This document shows, piece by piece, positions 50,866-62,659 of a DNA stretch of 64,000 bases. Within the stretch, counting starts at the first letter, position 1. The number at the start of each line of letters is the position of its first letter. Origin of the DNA: Cristatella mucedo (taxonomy: Eukaryota > Bryozoa > Phylactolaemata > Cristatellidae); NCBI GenBank assembly GCA_009760855.2, contig WPIO01000029.1, forward strand, positions 2,648,001-2,712,000, written 5' to 3'. The position numbers and the translations under genes are program-made. The notes under the pieces were generated by a model, which saw only the letters and a list, made by a program, of their open reading frames with translations, did no database searches and had not been told where the DNA came from.

Positions 50866-50932
50866 TTAGCCCAGAGGTACCGGGTGCTAGCACTTCAGCA
50901 GCCATGTTGTGTGTGGTTTAGATTCCTGCATC
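50866..50932 (+). mobile_element. tRNA-like sequence (SINE head or tRNA pseudogene)
   Basis: CTTAGCCCAGAGGTACCGG resembles an A-box and GTGGTTTAGATTCCTGC a B-box, about 40 bases apart. No acceptor-stem pairing is evident, so it is not a functional tRNA. The A-box resembles the degenerate SINE-2 at 20641-20800. Confidence 0.4.
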
Positions 50933-51654
50933 TTGATGAATACACCTGCTGTCAGGTAAGTATCCTTTCGTTATCTTCTAGCGTTATGACGGTACATTTA
51001 TATTGCTTGGGATGTGTTAAATTATAGACCTTAGCTTTTTTAATCGAAGCGAAGTACCACTTCGTCAGAATCGCGAACTGGAAGCACGCTGGACAAGCTG
51101 GCTATACGAGAGCGCCAAGGCCCAAGAGCCCCCACCGACGCGTCAACGCTTTATGCTTTTCGCAATGGTGATCGAGCTAACGGAAGTTCGGGCGACACGA
51201 TTCAGTTGAGTAGTCTCTCGTATTTAATGGATCAAGAGGCTCACCGAGTTTACCTATCGTGTATTTCGTCCCGTGAAGCTTGGAGGTTAAAGGCAATGCC
51301 AGGTAAGTTCTTAAAGAATGTTCCTTCCATCGGTGTTTCTCAGATTATGATCCGTGCAGTTTCGTGGGATTACAAGTCGCTTCGCCGACCCGGTCGTGAA
51401 AATCCGTGCTCGCGGGGAAGTCGAGGTAATCGGCAAAGCTCGCCGAGCATTGCTACCGGTGGTAATATTGCTGTCTCTCTAGATATGGACGCCGCATCGA
51501 CCGACGACTCCGGCTTTGCAGTAACACTGTTACTAACACGCTGTAGCTACTTCTGCACCGATCTGTCCTGAGGCCGCGAGTACAGTGCTCGTCACTGTTC
51601 TAGTTTTAGCCGACGCGTTACAAACGCCGGCGAAGCTGGCGAAGCGCTGCTCCC
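50933..51654. other. Unassigned, possible exon-like frames
   Basis: Frames such as NRELEARWTSWLYESAKA (51069 on) and EAHRVYLSCISSREAWRL before a CCAG|GTAAGT site (51304) look exon-like by composition and splice signals. They do not join into one model and match no family I know. Confidence 0.25.
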
Positions 51655-51925
51655 GAACTGTCGGTGCTACCTTGAAACACGCAGGTATGCCAATAGTAGA
51701 AGGTCACCGTAGCAATAAAGAGCGCAAATAGCTTAACAATGCAAGTCCGCGCCGCTAACCGTAGAGCAGCCTATTTCACAGCCACAGAGAGGCATGAGTG
51801 TGCAGCCGATCATTGCAGCAGAAAAACCTAGCCGGCTCTGATAGGATTTAATTCATGAACCGCTAGAAACCTCGAGGGCAGTCACAATCTGGCTAGTGTG
51901 CTGTGGCATTCCAACGTTTCACTAT
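51655..51925 (-). repeat. UR1 unclassified dispersed repeat, copy 3
   Basis: The reverse complement carries the UR1 blocks in order: AACGTTGGAATGCC, TAGCCAGATTGTG, CTAGCGGTTCATGAATTA, CTCTGTGGCTGTG, AATAGGCTGCTCTACGG, GCGCTCTTTATTGC, ATACCTGCGTGT. Same orientation as copy 4. Confidence 0.68.
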
Positions 51926-52340
51926 CCCCTCCCCTAGTGAAGGCCATCCTCGGCCAGGATAATAAAAGAAGCCTAACACAGCCAGCAATAGTATGTGTCA
52001 ACCTTCACCTTCGCCAACTGGCTAGGCTCCAGCATAAACTGCCATCTAGGATTTTCAGAAAATTTTCCACTGATGTGGTTGTAAACGCCCTGTCTTCATC
52101 ATCGTCACTGAAAGCAGTGACAGCAACGAACTGGGATTAAGTGCGTCCTCGGAACCTTGGCATTTCAGCTGTTCAGGTCGTTAGCGCACTTCTCCAGCCA
52201 CCTCGCACCTGTAGCTTCCGTCGATCTCAATTGAGCCGATCTCTGAACTAGAACACAATCCACGTCCGTCCACGTAGCACAAGGAAGACCAACCCTCCAT
52301 GCGCCTCTGCAGAAGCGATAGTGCGACAGCGACTTATCAG

Positions 52341-52499
52341 CCGCGATGGTTTGGCCCCGCGGGTTAAGGTGCTCGCCTAGACCACGGTCTGGCCGAGGTC
52401 GTGGGCTCGAGCCCCGGGGCACGTGTGAAGCGCCTGAATAGAGATTAAGTTCTCTTATGACGCTATGCAAATGAATTATATATTTTTTATTTTATTTAT
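52341..52499 (+). mobile_element. SINE-1 copy with target duplication
   Basis: Head CCGCGATGGTTTGGCC, GGTTAAGGTGCTCGCC, B-box GGGCTCGAGCCCCG, tail GTGAAGCGCCTGAATAGAG, TTAAGTTCTCTTATGACGC and (ATTT)n. TTATCAG at 52334-52340 and 52500-52506 is a 7-bp target duplication. Confidence 0.95.
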
Positions 52500-52506
52500 T
52501 TATCAG

Positions 52507-53609
52507 GTTTCCTTCTCGGGCGTCGTCTCGGCAATCCAGTCATTTCTGCCTAGCATTCGGCTTCGCAGTCTGTGGGGTACGCCAGGCGACGTCCAACTGA
52601 TCTCTTAGCAGACCGTGCACCCACTGGCAGACTTTTGAAATGCAGCAAAGAAAATAGCACCTACTTCGAATCTTAGCAAGACGTCGAATTAATTTGCCTT
52701 TATCTCGCACCGATTCAGCAAACGTATCTTAGTTATTGCTGCACAAGGCTGGTTAGCATGCAAGTACATGAATATCACGACGTTGCACTCAAGAAGTTCC
52801 AGCCTCAATTTAATCGTCACAGATGAAGCCACCTAAGCATCACGATACGCCAAAAAGCCAGTATCCCAATTAGGTAAACAACTCCTAGACGAGTCATCAA
52901 AATGCAGAAAGCGCGAATCCACAGGCATTCTCTCGTCAAAATAAATCACGGACGTGTGACAGATAGCATTGTCACCATTGTCCCCACACTAACATCGCCA
53001 AAACGCTGTTCTTTATCGGACGAGTAGCTAGGGCTGTTAACTAACACACGAGACGCAGTGCAGATACATTCAGCTGCAAGATTGAAGATTATTAGACTAG
53101 CTTGACCAGCTGCACAGCTGCAGTCCGTCACAGCAGCAGTGTAGACAATAGCAGATTCGAAGGAGATTGTGGAGCTATTGTGGATAAGTTCAGCACAGAA
53201 CTGATCTGCAATTCACTTCGTAAGCTCGGCTAAACATCGCTCTTTAAATTCGCTGATGCTCCGCAGAAGTTTCCTAAATCTCCTTCCAAGTCAGGCAAAC
53301 AAGAATGCGATAATTTCAGCTCTTAGTCACTCATTCCTTAACCATACTTTACAACTATCCAGATCGAACGGCATGCTTCAGCTGTACAACGCTCGCCAAT
53401 AAAGTCGCGATCAATGAGACTAGCGAAAGATGACTGCTATATGACCTCAGCAATTATCCATTGCCTGTGACACCAAATTACAAGAGCACGCTGCAGCGGC
53501 TTCTGCCCTGAAGTCTTCGGAGCATTAATGCCGAGCCAATAATGGTTCTAGTCTTTGCAAGTGCGTGACAAATATAGGGTAAAGCTGCCAGCTCTAAGTC
53601 GCCTAGCTA
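52507..53609. other. Intergenic, nothing recognised
   Basis: No supported feature. Confidence 0.4.
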
Positions 53610-53945
53610 GCCGCCGATGCTGCCTCGATACACGCAGGTATGCTGAAGACAGCAGAGCACGGTAGCAGTTAAGTGCTCGAATTCTGTAAAAATATAAGTC
53701 AATGTCTTTCACGTAGACCGGTCTATATTATAGCCACAGAGAAACTCGAGTGCGTAGCACAAAACGTACAACTCACGTTCACGTTCGAAGCCCCGAGTGC
53801 TACTGTCACTCTCTCAACTCAAAGTGCAAATGAATAAGTATTAAACTTGACATATCCGGTTCCTATTTTTTATTCAGCAGCCACTAATAATCGCTAAGGT
53901 TGCCATTGTCGGGCTGGTATAGCATTCCAACATTTCAGTACTGAA
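53610..53945 (-). repeat. UR1 unclassified dispersed repeat, copy 4
   Basis: The reverse complement has GAAATGTTGGAATGCTA, ATTAGTGGCTGCTGAAT, TAGGAACCGGATATGTC, TTTCTCTGTGGCT and ATACCTGCGTGTATCGAGGC, colinear with copy 3 (about 2 kb away) and with copy 1. Confidence 0.68.
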
Positions 53946-54524
53946 ATGTGTGCATGCTATGGTGGTTAAAAAAAGACAGTGCTTCGTAAAAATGTCAGCA
54001 GCGTCCGAATTATCACGGTTGGGATTCGGATATGTTAAACTCTAATTTCGACTATAAAATCTCAATTCAAGAGATGGTTGGTCAGTTATGCTCTGGGCTT
54101 CGAACGAATTCAATTTATTTTCGGTTTCGTAGTTACTTGTACGCCACGCATGGCGCTGGAAACTCGTGTATTCGTGTGGCTCTAGAATTTACCGTCCTAC
54201 GCCAATGAGTTGGGCTTGTTTTACCAAGGTCCGTATGCAACGAAAGTCTTAAACTCGCCGATAGCTAGGGTCACTGTCTGCGATGACCCGAGCACCATTT
54301 AACTCTTTCGGTCAGCTTTCCCTTCGCCCCCCAGAAAAAAACGTGTCTCGTCTGCTCCTGAGCTCTTTGCGTTCTTACCTGTGTGCGATTCCGTGCATGC
54401 TACTAGCCTGAGGTCCAACTCAGCGGCGGTCACGAGTTTCCTTAAGTTTGCTTTAGCATGCTGCCCTAGTCTTGGTAATTGTTTGCTTTTGCATGCCTGA
54501 TGCCGTGTCACCAACTCCTAGTTA
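53946..54524. other. Intergenic, nothing recognised
   Basis: No supported feature. Confidence 0.4.
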
Positions 54525-54615
54525 TTGCTTCTCGTGCAGCGACTTATGAAATGCGCTTGAAAGAGATTTAGTTCCGCAATGGCGCTATATATAAAACAAC
54601 CCATTATTATTACTA
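54525..54615 (+). mobile_element. LINE-type 3' tail
   Basis: GTGCAGCGACTTATGAAATGC, TTGAAAGAGATTTAGTTCC, GGCGCTATATATAAAAC and (ATT)n: built like the LINE-A tail but with a different flank. Similar wording at 1583-1670 suggests a third related family. Confidence 0.55.
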
Positions 54616-56221
54616 CTATTATCACTACTAAGTTGCGAGCGATATGTATTGCTGATGTGTTATTGCTACCGTCGGCATAGCTGCGCGTATCGAGGCAGCA
54701 TTTTCGACTCACTAGCCGTACTTCGAGAGGCCAGCTTCACCGGTATTTGTCGTCGCACGTTGGCCAAGACTGGCAACGTTACGAGCGGTGTGTTAGCGGC
54801 ATAAGGGCATGGTCACAAAAACACGGTTGTAACTTTGCTGATATTTTAAGAAATTCAGCCTCTGCCAGTTAAACCTACCGCAGTTGCGGCAGTTGTAAAA
54901 CTTACGCTAGTGAGCAAGAATGTGGCCTGAGCGCCAATGATAGGATTATTTGTGAATCGCCGTCGAGACACTAAAGCCCACTTTATCTGACAAACGTCAA
55001 GTATGCCGGAGCCTTCAATGTGCAGCGAGTCTCCAGTCTCATTGATTGGATGAAGGTAGCGGACAGGGAATATTTAAATGCGGTTTTTTAAATATTTAAA
55101 TTTAGGTTGTATGGTAGGAGTCAGCGTACAATATGGCGCTCTTTGCTGGGCCCGAGAGTTTGAAGAAACGATGCTACCTTCGTACATATGACGCTGCATC
55201 CTGCTGCACATGGATTCTGTGAGAGAGACGGCACAGTTCGTCAACGCACCAGACATTGAGTGTGTGGACACCTGCGATTTGTCGGCGCCACACGCCAAAT
55301 TGTGGGGCTTGACAACAAATGTATGCTTTGGCTTTCAATCAACCACCGTTTGTGTGTAAGGTAATCGTTGAGAATCCTTCTTTTTCATTGCTTTACATTA
55401 ACAACTGGACCGTGGATTGCCGTATTTGGGAAGATTTAATGAAACAATACATACTAATTATTATTGTTATTATTATTATTTAATGAAATATGCAACCTCG
55501 GTGAACCAGACGTACTGGTACCAAAGGGTTGTGCTTTATTTTCGCACCTGTAATGGTGTCGTAAGGATTACACATAATGTCAGAGTCCGTATCACTATTA
55601 CTATCGCTACGATATGCGGTCACAGCTGCATTTCTTATGCGATCTGAGCCCACTTAAAATTTACAACTAATCAAGTATATGGAGTAGTATTACACAAGCT
55701 CGAGACCAATCTTGCATCCCCTTTAGCACTATACATCGATAAATATGAATACGGGGTCCACGTGTAGTGACATGCAACAGCTTTCCATGGCCGAAGCCAC
55801 TGCACGCTCGCTGTACCGAGCGCCCTGTCCTCAAGCATTGCAGTTACAAGAATATTGGATTTGCAAGGCCTAGAGCCGGAGTGTGAAAGTGACCAACGTC
55901 GATTCTGCGTTGCTATCGTAGGTTCGGCTGCCTCATAAGATAAACACATGTAACTCGAAGGCACCGACCGACTCCGCCGCTAGTTTCGATCAGCCGCACG
56001 AGCGAGCGAGCGTCTGAGCGTTTGGCTTCAGCTCGCTCCGGCCGGCCGCTCTTGAGTCTTGCCGCAGTTCTGGCTCAATGTGGTCCCACAATCTGTACGA
56101 TCGCCAGCTCTGCAAAGGTTGATGCCATTTGGCATGACCTCCGAATACGAAGGTAACTGCCAGAGACTTCGCATGTGAGTGGCTGAGTCTTTGTCGAACG
56201 CGGCTGTAGATCCGGGCGATA
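54616..56221. other. Intergenic, nothing recognised
   Basis: An ATT run at 55455-55482 is the only simple repeat. Open frames show no motif. Confidence 0.4.
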
Positions 56222-56305
56222 TTTATATGTAGATATGTAGATATGATGATGTATGATGATGATGAGGATATGATGTAGGATATGTAGATATATTTTGCCA
56301 CAGAT
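56222..56305. repeat. GAT-rich imperfect repeat
   Basis: ATATGTAGATATGATGATG-type imperfect units repeated several times. Confidence 0.85.
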
Positions 56306-56717
56306 CTAAGGGAGGATATTAGAAAGTCGCTAGCAGAAGACCACTGGCAGACGTAGATTGGAACAGAACCCACTACTCTGCCTCCATTCTGACCCCGCCC
56401 TCGTGTATCAAATGAAATTATAATTGCATTGGTAATTAAAAGCATTAGCAAGAGTACTTAGGTCTTGTGGGTTTTTTCAATGCAAGCATGTCGAACTACG
56501 CGTGTTGATGCGAAGCTAACATTGACACTGGCCATATTTAAAATAAGCCAAGATTAATATTAAAGTGCCCGAACTTCACGTCCGGGGTTTTGGGGTTCTA
56601 TTCTGCACCAGGCAGTTTTTATTGTGAACTGCAAGTGTGAGTGATCGCTGCTAGAGCTCTTTGGATGCTATATAAATGACGCTCCGAAGTCAGTTGATCA
56701 TTAGATTTGTATTCTGA

Positions 56718-56880
56718 AATAATAATAACAATAGTATATTTGCTTGGCACCCTTGGAGAACTGAATCTCTGTCTAGACCCGTTACGCGTGCTGTAAAGGA
56801 AGCACGTCAGTATGGTTAGCGACAGCACGCAACGTAATGGCAAGTTATTGATGTTGCTACCCATGAGCCTCACAGGCAGC
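56718..56880 (-). mobile_element. LINE-A 3' fragment
   Basis: Complement of the tail (GGAGAACTGAATCTCTGTC, ATAATAATAACAATAG) and of the 3' UTR around the ATGGTTAGCG block. Divergent copy. Confidence 0.75.
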
Positions 56881-58195
56881 CGGCCTGCACTCTCTGCACT
56901 TTGACCAACCACCAGAACAACCACACCCCCTGAACGGCCGGGTGCACCGATTGCGGCTCAGCTTCCTGGGCAGCTGGCTTGACACAAATGGCCGGCGGCA
57001 GCTGCCCGAGCGAGACAGACACGGCTGGACAGATACTTGGACTGGTAGCCGACGGCTGTTTCTGGCCTCGCTGGCGGCGGTGGCTAGGCGCGGTCTCTTT
57101 TGCAGCAGTACGACCGCGCTGCTGTCAGCTCGTGAGGAAATCCGCGAGCTGACGTCCTGCGCTGCTCCATATTTTTTGTAGGCCGTTGGCTTGAGACACT
57201 CGACAGCCGGCAAACCCGGCGGAGCGTCGCGAATGGTGCCACTCCTCGCACGGGAGGATGGATTAGCCAAGGCAACTCCGCCTTGGATCTGCGCGCGCCG
57301 CTCCATTTATTTATCGCGGCGGAGCGAAAGCACGGCGTCCGAACTTTAGGCACCATCGCTAGCGCTCTTGAGCTTCGCATTCGTTGGTTCTTCTTCGATG
57401 AGTGCAGTGCTGAAACTATGACAGCAGTGCTGAAACTCTCTCCGCGGGTCTACCGTGCGCAGCACGCGTAAGGCTGTGAAGCAGACCTGCTCTGCGATTC
57501 ATGCGAAGATGCTTCAGCTGCTTTAGCATTCGCAGTTTCGGTAAGTAGAACTCACCCAGCAGCTGCTCACATACAAATGGCTTACATGTTTCGGTGGCCA
57601 TCTAGCTAGTGGCAAGGACAATGGCCCCCATTAGTCGTTAGTTCAAATCGCGCTGGAGAGTGAAAGAATCCTTCATCGGTCAATAGACTTTTAGCATACC
57701 TTAGCTTCATAGGCAGCCAGCTAAGCGGTCACCGAGAAAAACACTGACGCCGCGTCGTAGGATCTAGGCGATTCGCCCTCCCGCGCGAATGCGGCCAATA
57801 AAAAGAAATACTTAGCTACCGCCACCATCGCGAGAGCTTAGAATGCCTAAAATTTGAATTTTCCCACCGAAGCGTGTTTAGTTTGCTCGGTAACACGGTT
57901 GCTGTTTTCGCACCCGGAAATCTATTATCTAAATTTAGAAGAACCGGCGCGGGTCTCATTCGCGAAAATGCGACGCTTCTTGTGGACCGGTTTTTCCAGC
58001 CTTCACAAGACAAGACACTAAAACAGACCACGTAAAGACGTGAGCTGGAATGAGCCGAGTAAATGATTACTAAAAATAACTGACAGCTAGCAGATTCTGT
58101 GGACTAAACTGATGATGTGAAAAGCAGTGCGGCAGCCATGCAGCAAAACAGAAGGTAGAGAGTCGCTGATTCAACAGACGTCTGGACTTTTGTCG
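56881..58195. other. GC-rich stretch, nothing recognised
   Basis: Many overlapping open frames in all phases, as expected from GC content. At 57595-57660 GTCGTTAGTTCAAATCGCG is B-box-like and may be a SINE-2 relic. Confidence 0.4.
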
Positions 58196-58875
58196 CTCAC
58201 TGCTTGCTGGTCTACCGGCATGTGCATTCAGGCGCTTACGGCTAGTGCAAAACTCTGCAGCAAGGCTTGTCTGTTGTGAGCGTGCAGTTGCCACACCTCA
58301 ACCCTTCTCGCCGTCCTGGATTGGCTCCCAGTCAAGAAACGCGTCGACTTCAAGGTTTTGTCGCTCACTTTTAGGTCCCTTCATTCTTTGACTCCAGCCT
58401 ACTTATCAGATCTACTTCCCCCCCCCCACCAGACTAAGCATCGTACCACCCGCTTTTCGGAAACTGACTGTTTGCCCATTCCTCGTACAAATCTCAAATC
58501 CTTTGATGGCCGTGTCTTTAGTTCATACACTCCCAAAGCCTGGAACTCACACCCGACTTGAGTCACAACATCTGACTTTTCCTAATTTGAAAACAAACTA
58601 AAGACGAATCTATTTATCACAGCATTTAGTGGGTCCCTGTGATTCGCTCTTCATGTGCGTATGGGTGCTGACACTGCGCATGCTGCCAATAACGAAACTT
58701 ACATGCTGACCCTGTGCATGTCACCCCTACCCATTTTATTTTTGCTGTTTATTGAGCACGCTACCACTAACCATTTGATCATGCTTCCTTTGCAGCAAAT
58801 GCAAAGTGCCTAGAAAGAGATTTAGTTCGCTTAGGGCGCTATATCAAATGAATTGTTATCATAATTTTATATTTT
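58196..58875 (+). mobile_element. LINE-A 5'-truncated copy
   Basis: It starts in the CNSLLAGLPAC region (CTCACTGCTTGCTGGTC) and runs to the full tail GCAAATGCAAAGTGCC, GAAAGAGATTTAGTTC, GGGCGCTATATCAAATG. Frame shifts occur, but 58358-58561 still reads LTFRSLHSLTPAYLSDLLP and TKHRTTRFSETDCLPIPRTN. Confidence 0.94.
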
Positions 58876-58938
58876 AGATATTTTAACAAATCCCTGTACC
58901 TTGACCCCGGAAGCCCTGCCCTGCCCTGTCGGGACCCG

Positions 58939-58951
58939 GGGGGGGGGGGGG
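58939..58951. repeat. poly(G) run
   Basis: An uninterrupted G run of about 13 bases, flanked by CCCTGCC-rich sequence. Confidence 0.9.
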
Positions 58952-59052
58952 CTACCCGCACCTCCCTGTTCAGGAACAGGGACCGCACGGCTGCAGACAC
59001 GGAAATGGCGTCCGAGACGCACAGCCACCGAAATCGCGTTCGTTAACAAAAC

Positions 59053-59188
59053 ATATATAATTCATGTGTATAGCGTCCAAGAGAATTTAATCTCAATTTA
59101 AGCGCTTCACATGTGCCTCAGGGCTCGAGCCCACGACCTCAGCCAGGCCTTGGTCGGAGCGAGCACCTTAACCGCTGGACGAAACCAA
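59053..59188 (-). mobile_element. SINE-1 copy
   Basis: Minus strand: GGTTTCGTCCAGCGGTTAAGG, CTCGCTCCGACCAAGGC, GTGGGCTCGAGCCC, GTGAAGCGCTTAAATTGAG, TTAAATTCTCTTGGACGC and TATACACATG. Confidence 0.93.
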
Positions 59189-59264
59189 TTAATTTCGCGA
59201 AATGCCGAGGTCCGTCAGGCGGGCTCTTTTATCTGGCCACCAGCCATCCAGAGCGCCGCACACA

Positions 59265-59568
59265 AATGGCCTCACCACTGCCGACCGGTAGCTAGCGTTG
59301 TCAGGAAAGACCGGGCTATGGCCTCGTACTTATCAATCTTTCTCCGAGCCGCCACCACAAGGGCATCTTTGCTGCCGTCAAACGGCAACGTTACGTTGAC
59401 TATGACCGCGGCGACGCGGCTGTCGATGACCAGGTCCGGCTTGAGAGCTGGAACCCCGGCGAGCCGGAAGGCGCGACCTGCGGAGAGGCAGGAAAGTGCT
59501 ATGGCCGGGAGAGCCCTGATTAGGTGACCCAGAACCAGCTTGTGGTGAGCCTTTATTGGTTGCAGCAT
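59265..59568 (-). pseudogene. R2/NeSL-type non-LTR element, restriction-like endonuclease fragment
   Basis: A 99-codon frame reading KPDLVIDSRVAAVIVNVTLPF, then a basic RRKIDKYEAIARS. Site-specific non-LTR elements of the R2 class end in a restriction-like endonuclease with K-P-D, then 12-14 residues to an Asp in the I-D-V-T-type strand, then K..KY. Here PD is kept at the expected spacing but the second acidic residue is Asn (VNVT). Nothing else of the element is recognised nearby. A SINE-2-like relic begins 25 bases away. Confidence 0.7.
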
Positions 59569-59595
59569 CGGTCGGCAGTGGCTCAGTATTACTAC

Positions 59596-59735
59596 TCACA
59601 TTGCGGCAGCTGAACCTTAGCCGCTGCCATCCCACTTTAATCGGGCAATAAAGAATCGCTCGCTGCAGAACTCGAGCCCACGACTGCTGCCTGCGTTGTG
59701 AAGCACGAGCACTCTTTTCTGCTAGCCGAAGACCC
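59596..59735 (-). mobile_element. SINE-2-like, degenerate copy
   Basis: Minus strand: CGTGGGCTCGAGTTCTGC (B-box-like), GCGATTCTTTATTGCCCG, GCGGCTAAGGTTC. Same layout as other SINE-2 copies but worn. Confidence 0.65.
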
Positions 59736-61770
59736 GCGTCGGCGGCGTCAGCTGCAGAAGCGCGGTCGCTCGTCGGATGCCAAGACGTGCGTACAAGCTC
59801 GCCAGCCGACCCGCCCGCCTCCCTCGCTGGCCACTGAGATGCGATGACGTCTTGGCGATATCTTGGAGCCCGACGACTGGCAGTGTCGCTTGTCTTGCGA
59901 GCTTCGCTGCTGCACCACCCTGCTGCGGACGCCCGCTGCGCGCCAGAGACCCAGCCTGCGGTCTTCGCCGAGGCCTGCGACTACGCCGCTCCACTTGCAT
60001 CACGTTGCAGCTCACCGAAGAGTGAGCCGTCTGCAGCGAGCTAGCAGCCACAGCGAGTGTGACGGCGAGCTCAATCGCGCTGCGCCGCTGCTGCTACTCG
60101 CAGTCGCTTAGCTCGACCAATTGCCTAGCTCGACCCACACACAAGCTGTCTGCGGCTTGCTTCGACGACTGTCCACAAAGCAACCGAACGGCAACCGGCA
60201 AAGAATTAGGGGCCTGGCGCTTCCTCCGCTAGTAAATATTTTAAACTGCGAAGCAACCACGCCGGTTTCTGGGCCTCCGTGAAATCGCTTAGTCCTTCGC
60301 TTAGATCGCTTGGCCAAATGAACAGCTTATAGCTACCGCCGAATGCGAGCTTGCTGAACGGCGTGGCGTCCATGCGCCCCACGCGCAGGTCAGGACTTCG
60401 CCGACCGGATAAAAAAAAATGCGGTGACGTCCGCGCACGCTTCAACGGGATATGCCCTGCATCCAATAATTGCGAACTCTAACCCGGCACCAGGTAGGCC
60501 GGTGTTTATGCCATTGAACTTGACTATTAATGCCCTGGACCCTCACACGAAACCCGCAAATCGTCGGCTCAGCCGATAGTTGCTTTATTGAGCGCCTTCA
60601 TGCGTCGGCTCGTGCGAATGTCGTCGACGTAAGAAAATCCAAGAGCGGCGGAGAGCGCATGCGCACGCGTCGGTCTCCAAAACGAAGATTCCGCCGCGTC
60701 CGGTCCGACGCCGCCCAGTGGCCGCTAGCCACCAGCTGCAGCGGAAGACCTTTGCTCGGCGCAGGCGCCGGCGATCTCCAGCGCCTGCTTTCGGCCGCCG
60801 CGTCGCAATCGGTCTCGACCTCCTAAATCGGACGCTCGCGCGGACTCGGAGCTTCCGACGTGGGCAGCGAGGACGGGGCGGGGGGCAGTGTAGCGTGAGG
60901 CGAGCGACGAGCGCCGGCGGCTTCGAGGACCAGCTGCAGCAGCCGCCGCAGCAACGGGAACGGCAGCGAGTTCAATGAAATTGGCTTCGGCGGCGGCGGC
61001 GGCGCCGGCGCCGGTAGAGCTCCGAACTCCGCCGGTACTTCGTGAACAGCCTTTTTTTGTTTTCAATTTTAACCGAGTGATCTGCCGATGCTGGCCGACG
61101 CACCAGAATTAAAGAAGAATGCGCGTTCCTTCTCGGGTCGCCGCACGAGCCGCGGAAGTCGACGGTTCTTGAGTCGATGCAGAATAAGTGGCGCTCCGCG
61201 CATCCGACGACGTCGCCGTTTCCGGCCTGTAGAGCGGCTGCCAGGCGGCAGCACCTGGCCCAAGCGTTCGCCCAAGCGATGGGCGCGTCATGTAGAGAGT
61301 CTGTGCCGTAGGAGCGGCTCTACGACGACCATGACCTCCGCGACATTCGACTCCGCTGTTTGACCAACCCTAAGCCCGCTCGCAATGCATAACGATGCGC
61401 CGCTCCTCTTTTTGAGACAGTATATCCTGAGGTCGAGTTTCTTACAAGGGGAAATATTTTGGACTGTCAGTGTGCCACACAAAAACGCTCCCGCCTTGTC
61501 GAGACCAAACCTTCTAGATTGCGAGGGCGAGGAACCGCATAGGGGGTTAGTGAGCTTTTGTAGTAGACCCGGCCCTGCTGCCGTCACAGTTGCCGCCGAG
61601 CTCGCGGGCGTTACCGAAGGACCTGCGCCATTCATCCCGCCGAGCCGTCTAGCGAATCAGGCCCAATGGGGGAGACACATGTTGACCTTGTCAATGAGCC
61701 AGCCAATAGCACGAAGGCTGACCGGGCTGTCAAAACGTCTGGCGCCTCTCTTCCGCGGCAGGTAGACGAC
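59736..61770. other. CpG-rich stretch with (GGC)n
   Basis: Conspicuously rich in CG dinucleotides (for example 60590-61020), with a GGC run at 60981-61012. All six frames are largely open from composition alone, giving Arg/Ala/Ser-rich translations with no family motif. It could be a CpG-island-like promoter/first-exon region of a gene to the right, but no splice model is supported. Confidence 0.4.
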
Positions 61771-62279
61771 AAGGACGCTTAAGATCCCCTTTCTGTGGGA
61801 CGACTTTAGCTTGCCGCGTCGAAGAGCGCTGGTGGACTCGGAGTGATCATGGACGGCGCCGATCAGGGACCGAAATGCCGTCTGCGGTTCGGTATGGACT
61901 GAGGCAATAGCGGTCCAGACTTCTAGCTGTCGTGCTTGGCTGTTCGTGGCGGTCTCGGCGGGCCAGATAAAGAGAGAACGGTTATAAATCGAGCAACTGT
62001 GTAACTTACTAGGCGACGGTCAGTAGTCTGGCGACGGAACACGGACGGAACAAATGAGCTGAGGTGTTAAAGCAGGTCAGAGGGTTCATTGAGCCGAAGC
62101 CTTCGCCTGCCCAGTCTGCCTCTCGACGCCGTGCGCTACGATTCGTTCCGAGGTGATTTTAGTGCTCGGAGCCGCTGCAATGGCGCCAGCACATTTACCC
62201 GTCGACCTAAATGTCCAGATCTGTGGCTGAGCACAATTGACAGCCAGAGACCAGTTTGAATGGACTCGCTGCGACAAAG
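61771..62279. other. Intergenic, nothing recognised
   Basis: No supported feature. Confidence 0.4.
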
Positions 62280-62440
62280 GCTTCGCAACAATACATTCTA
62301 GACAAAATATCCTGCAATATATTGGCTACAATATAGCGTGCTGATTCGTTTGACAATACCATTATATTGTACGGTATTGGTTGACAATATCAATTTATTC
62401 GACAATATATTGTAATATATTAAGCTATTATTATAAACCT
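62280..62440. repeat. ACAATA-type short repeats before the hAT frame
   Basis: About ten copies of ACAATAT/ACAATAC in both orientations, including the palindrome ACAATATATTGT near 62400. Such clusters next to an element end can be subterminal transposase sites; this use is inferred. Confidence 0.55.
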
Positions 62441-62659
62441 ATTCGTCTCTGTCACGGGATACGCAATTCATAAAAATACATTAATTGGCTTTTCACATTT
62501 GAAAAGATCCAATTAAAATCATATCCGGAAATATATCTGTATGAATCATTTTTAAACAATCACAATTTTCCGAGTGCACAATCGTGGTGGCGCCATTTTT
62601 TGTCTCAGAAGTCGCCAACTTTGAGGTCGAGTTCACGTTCTCGTCCTACAGTCTCACCC

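Noticed and set aside
56000-56451. 153-codon minus-strand frame with Tyr/Ser/Ile-rich centre
   Set aside because: The centre is the translation of the GAT-rich simple repeat; no family match.
61385-61765. 126-codon plus-strand frame and the opposite frame 61288-61635 in the CpG-rich region
   Set aside because: Both strands are open because of base composition; neither has motifs or consistent splice sites.
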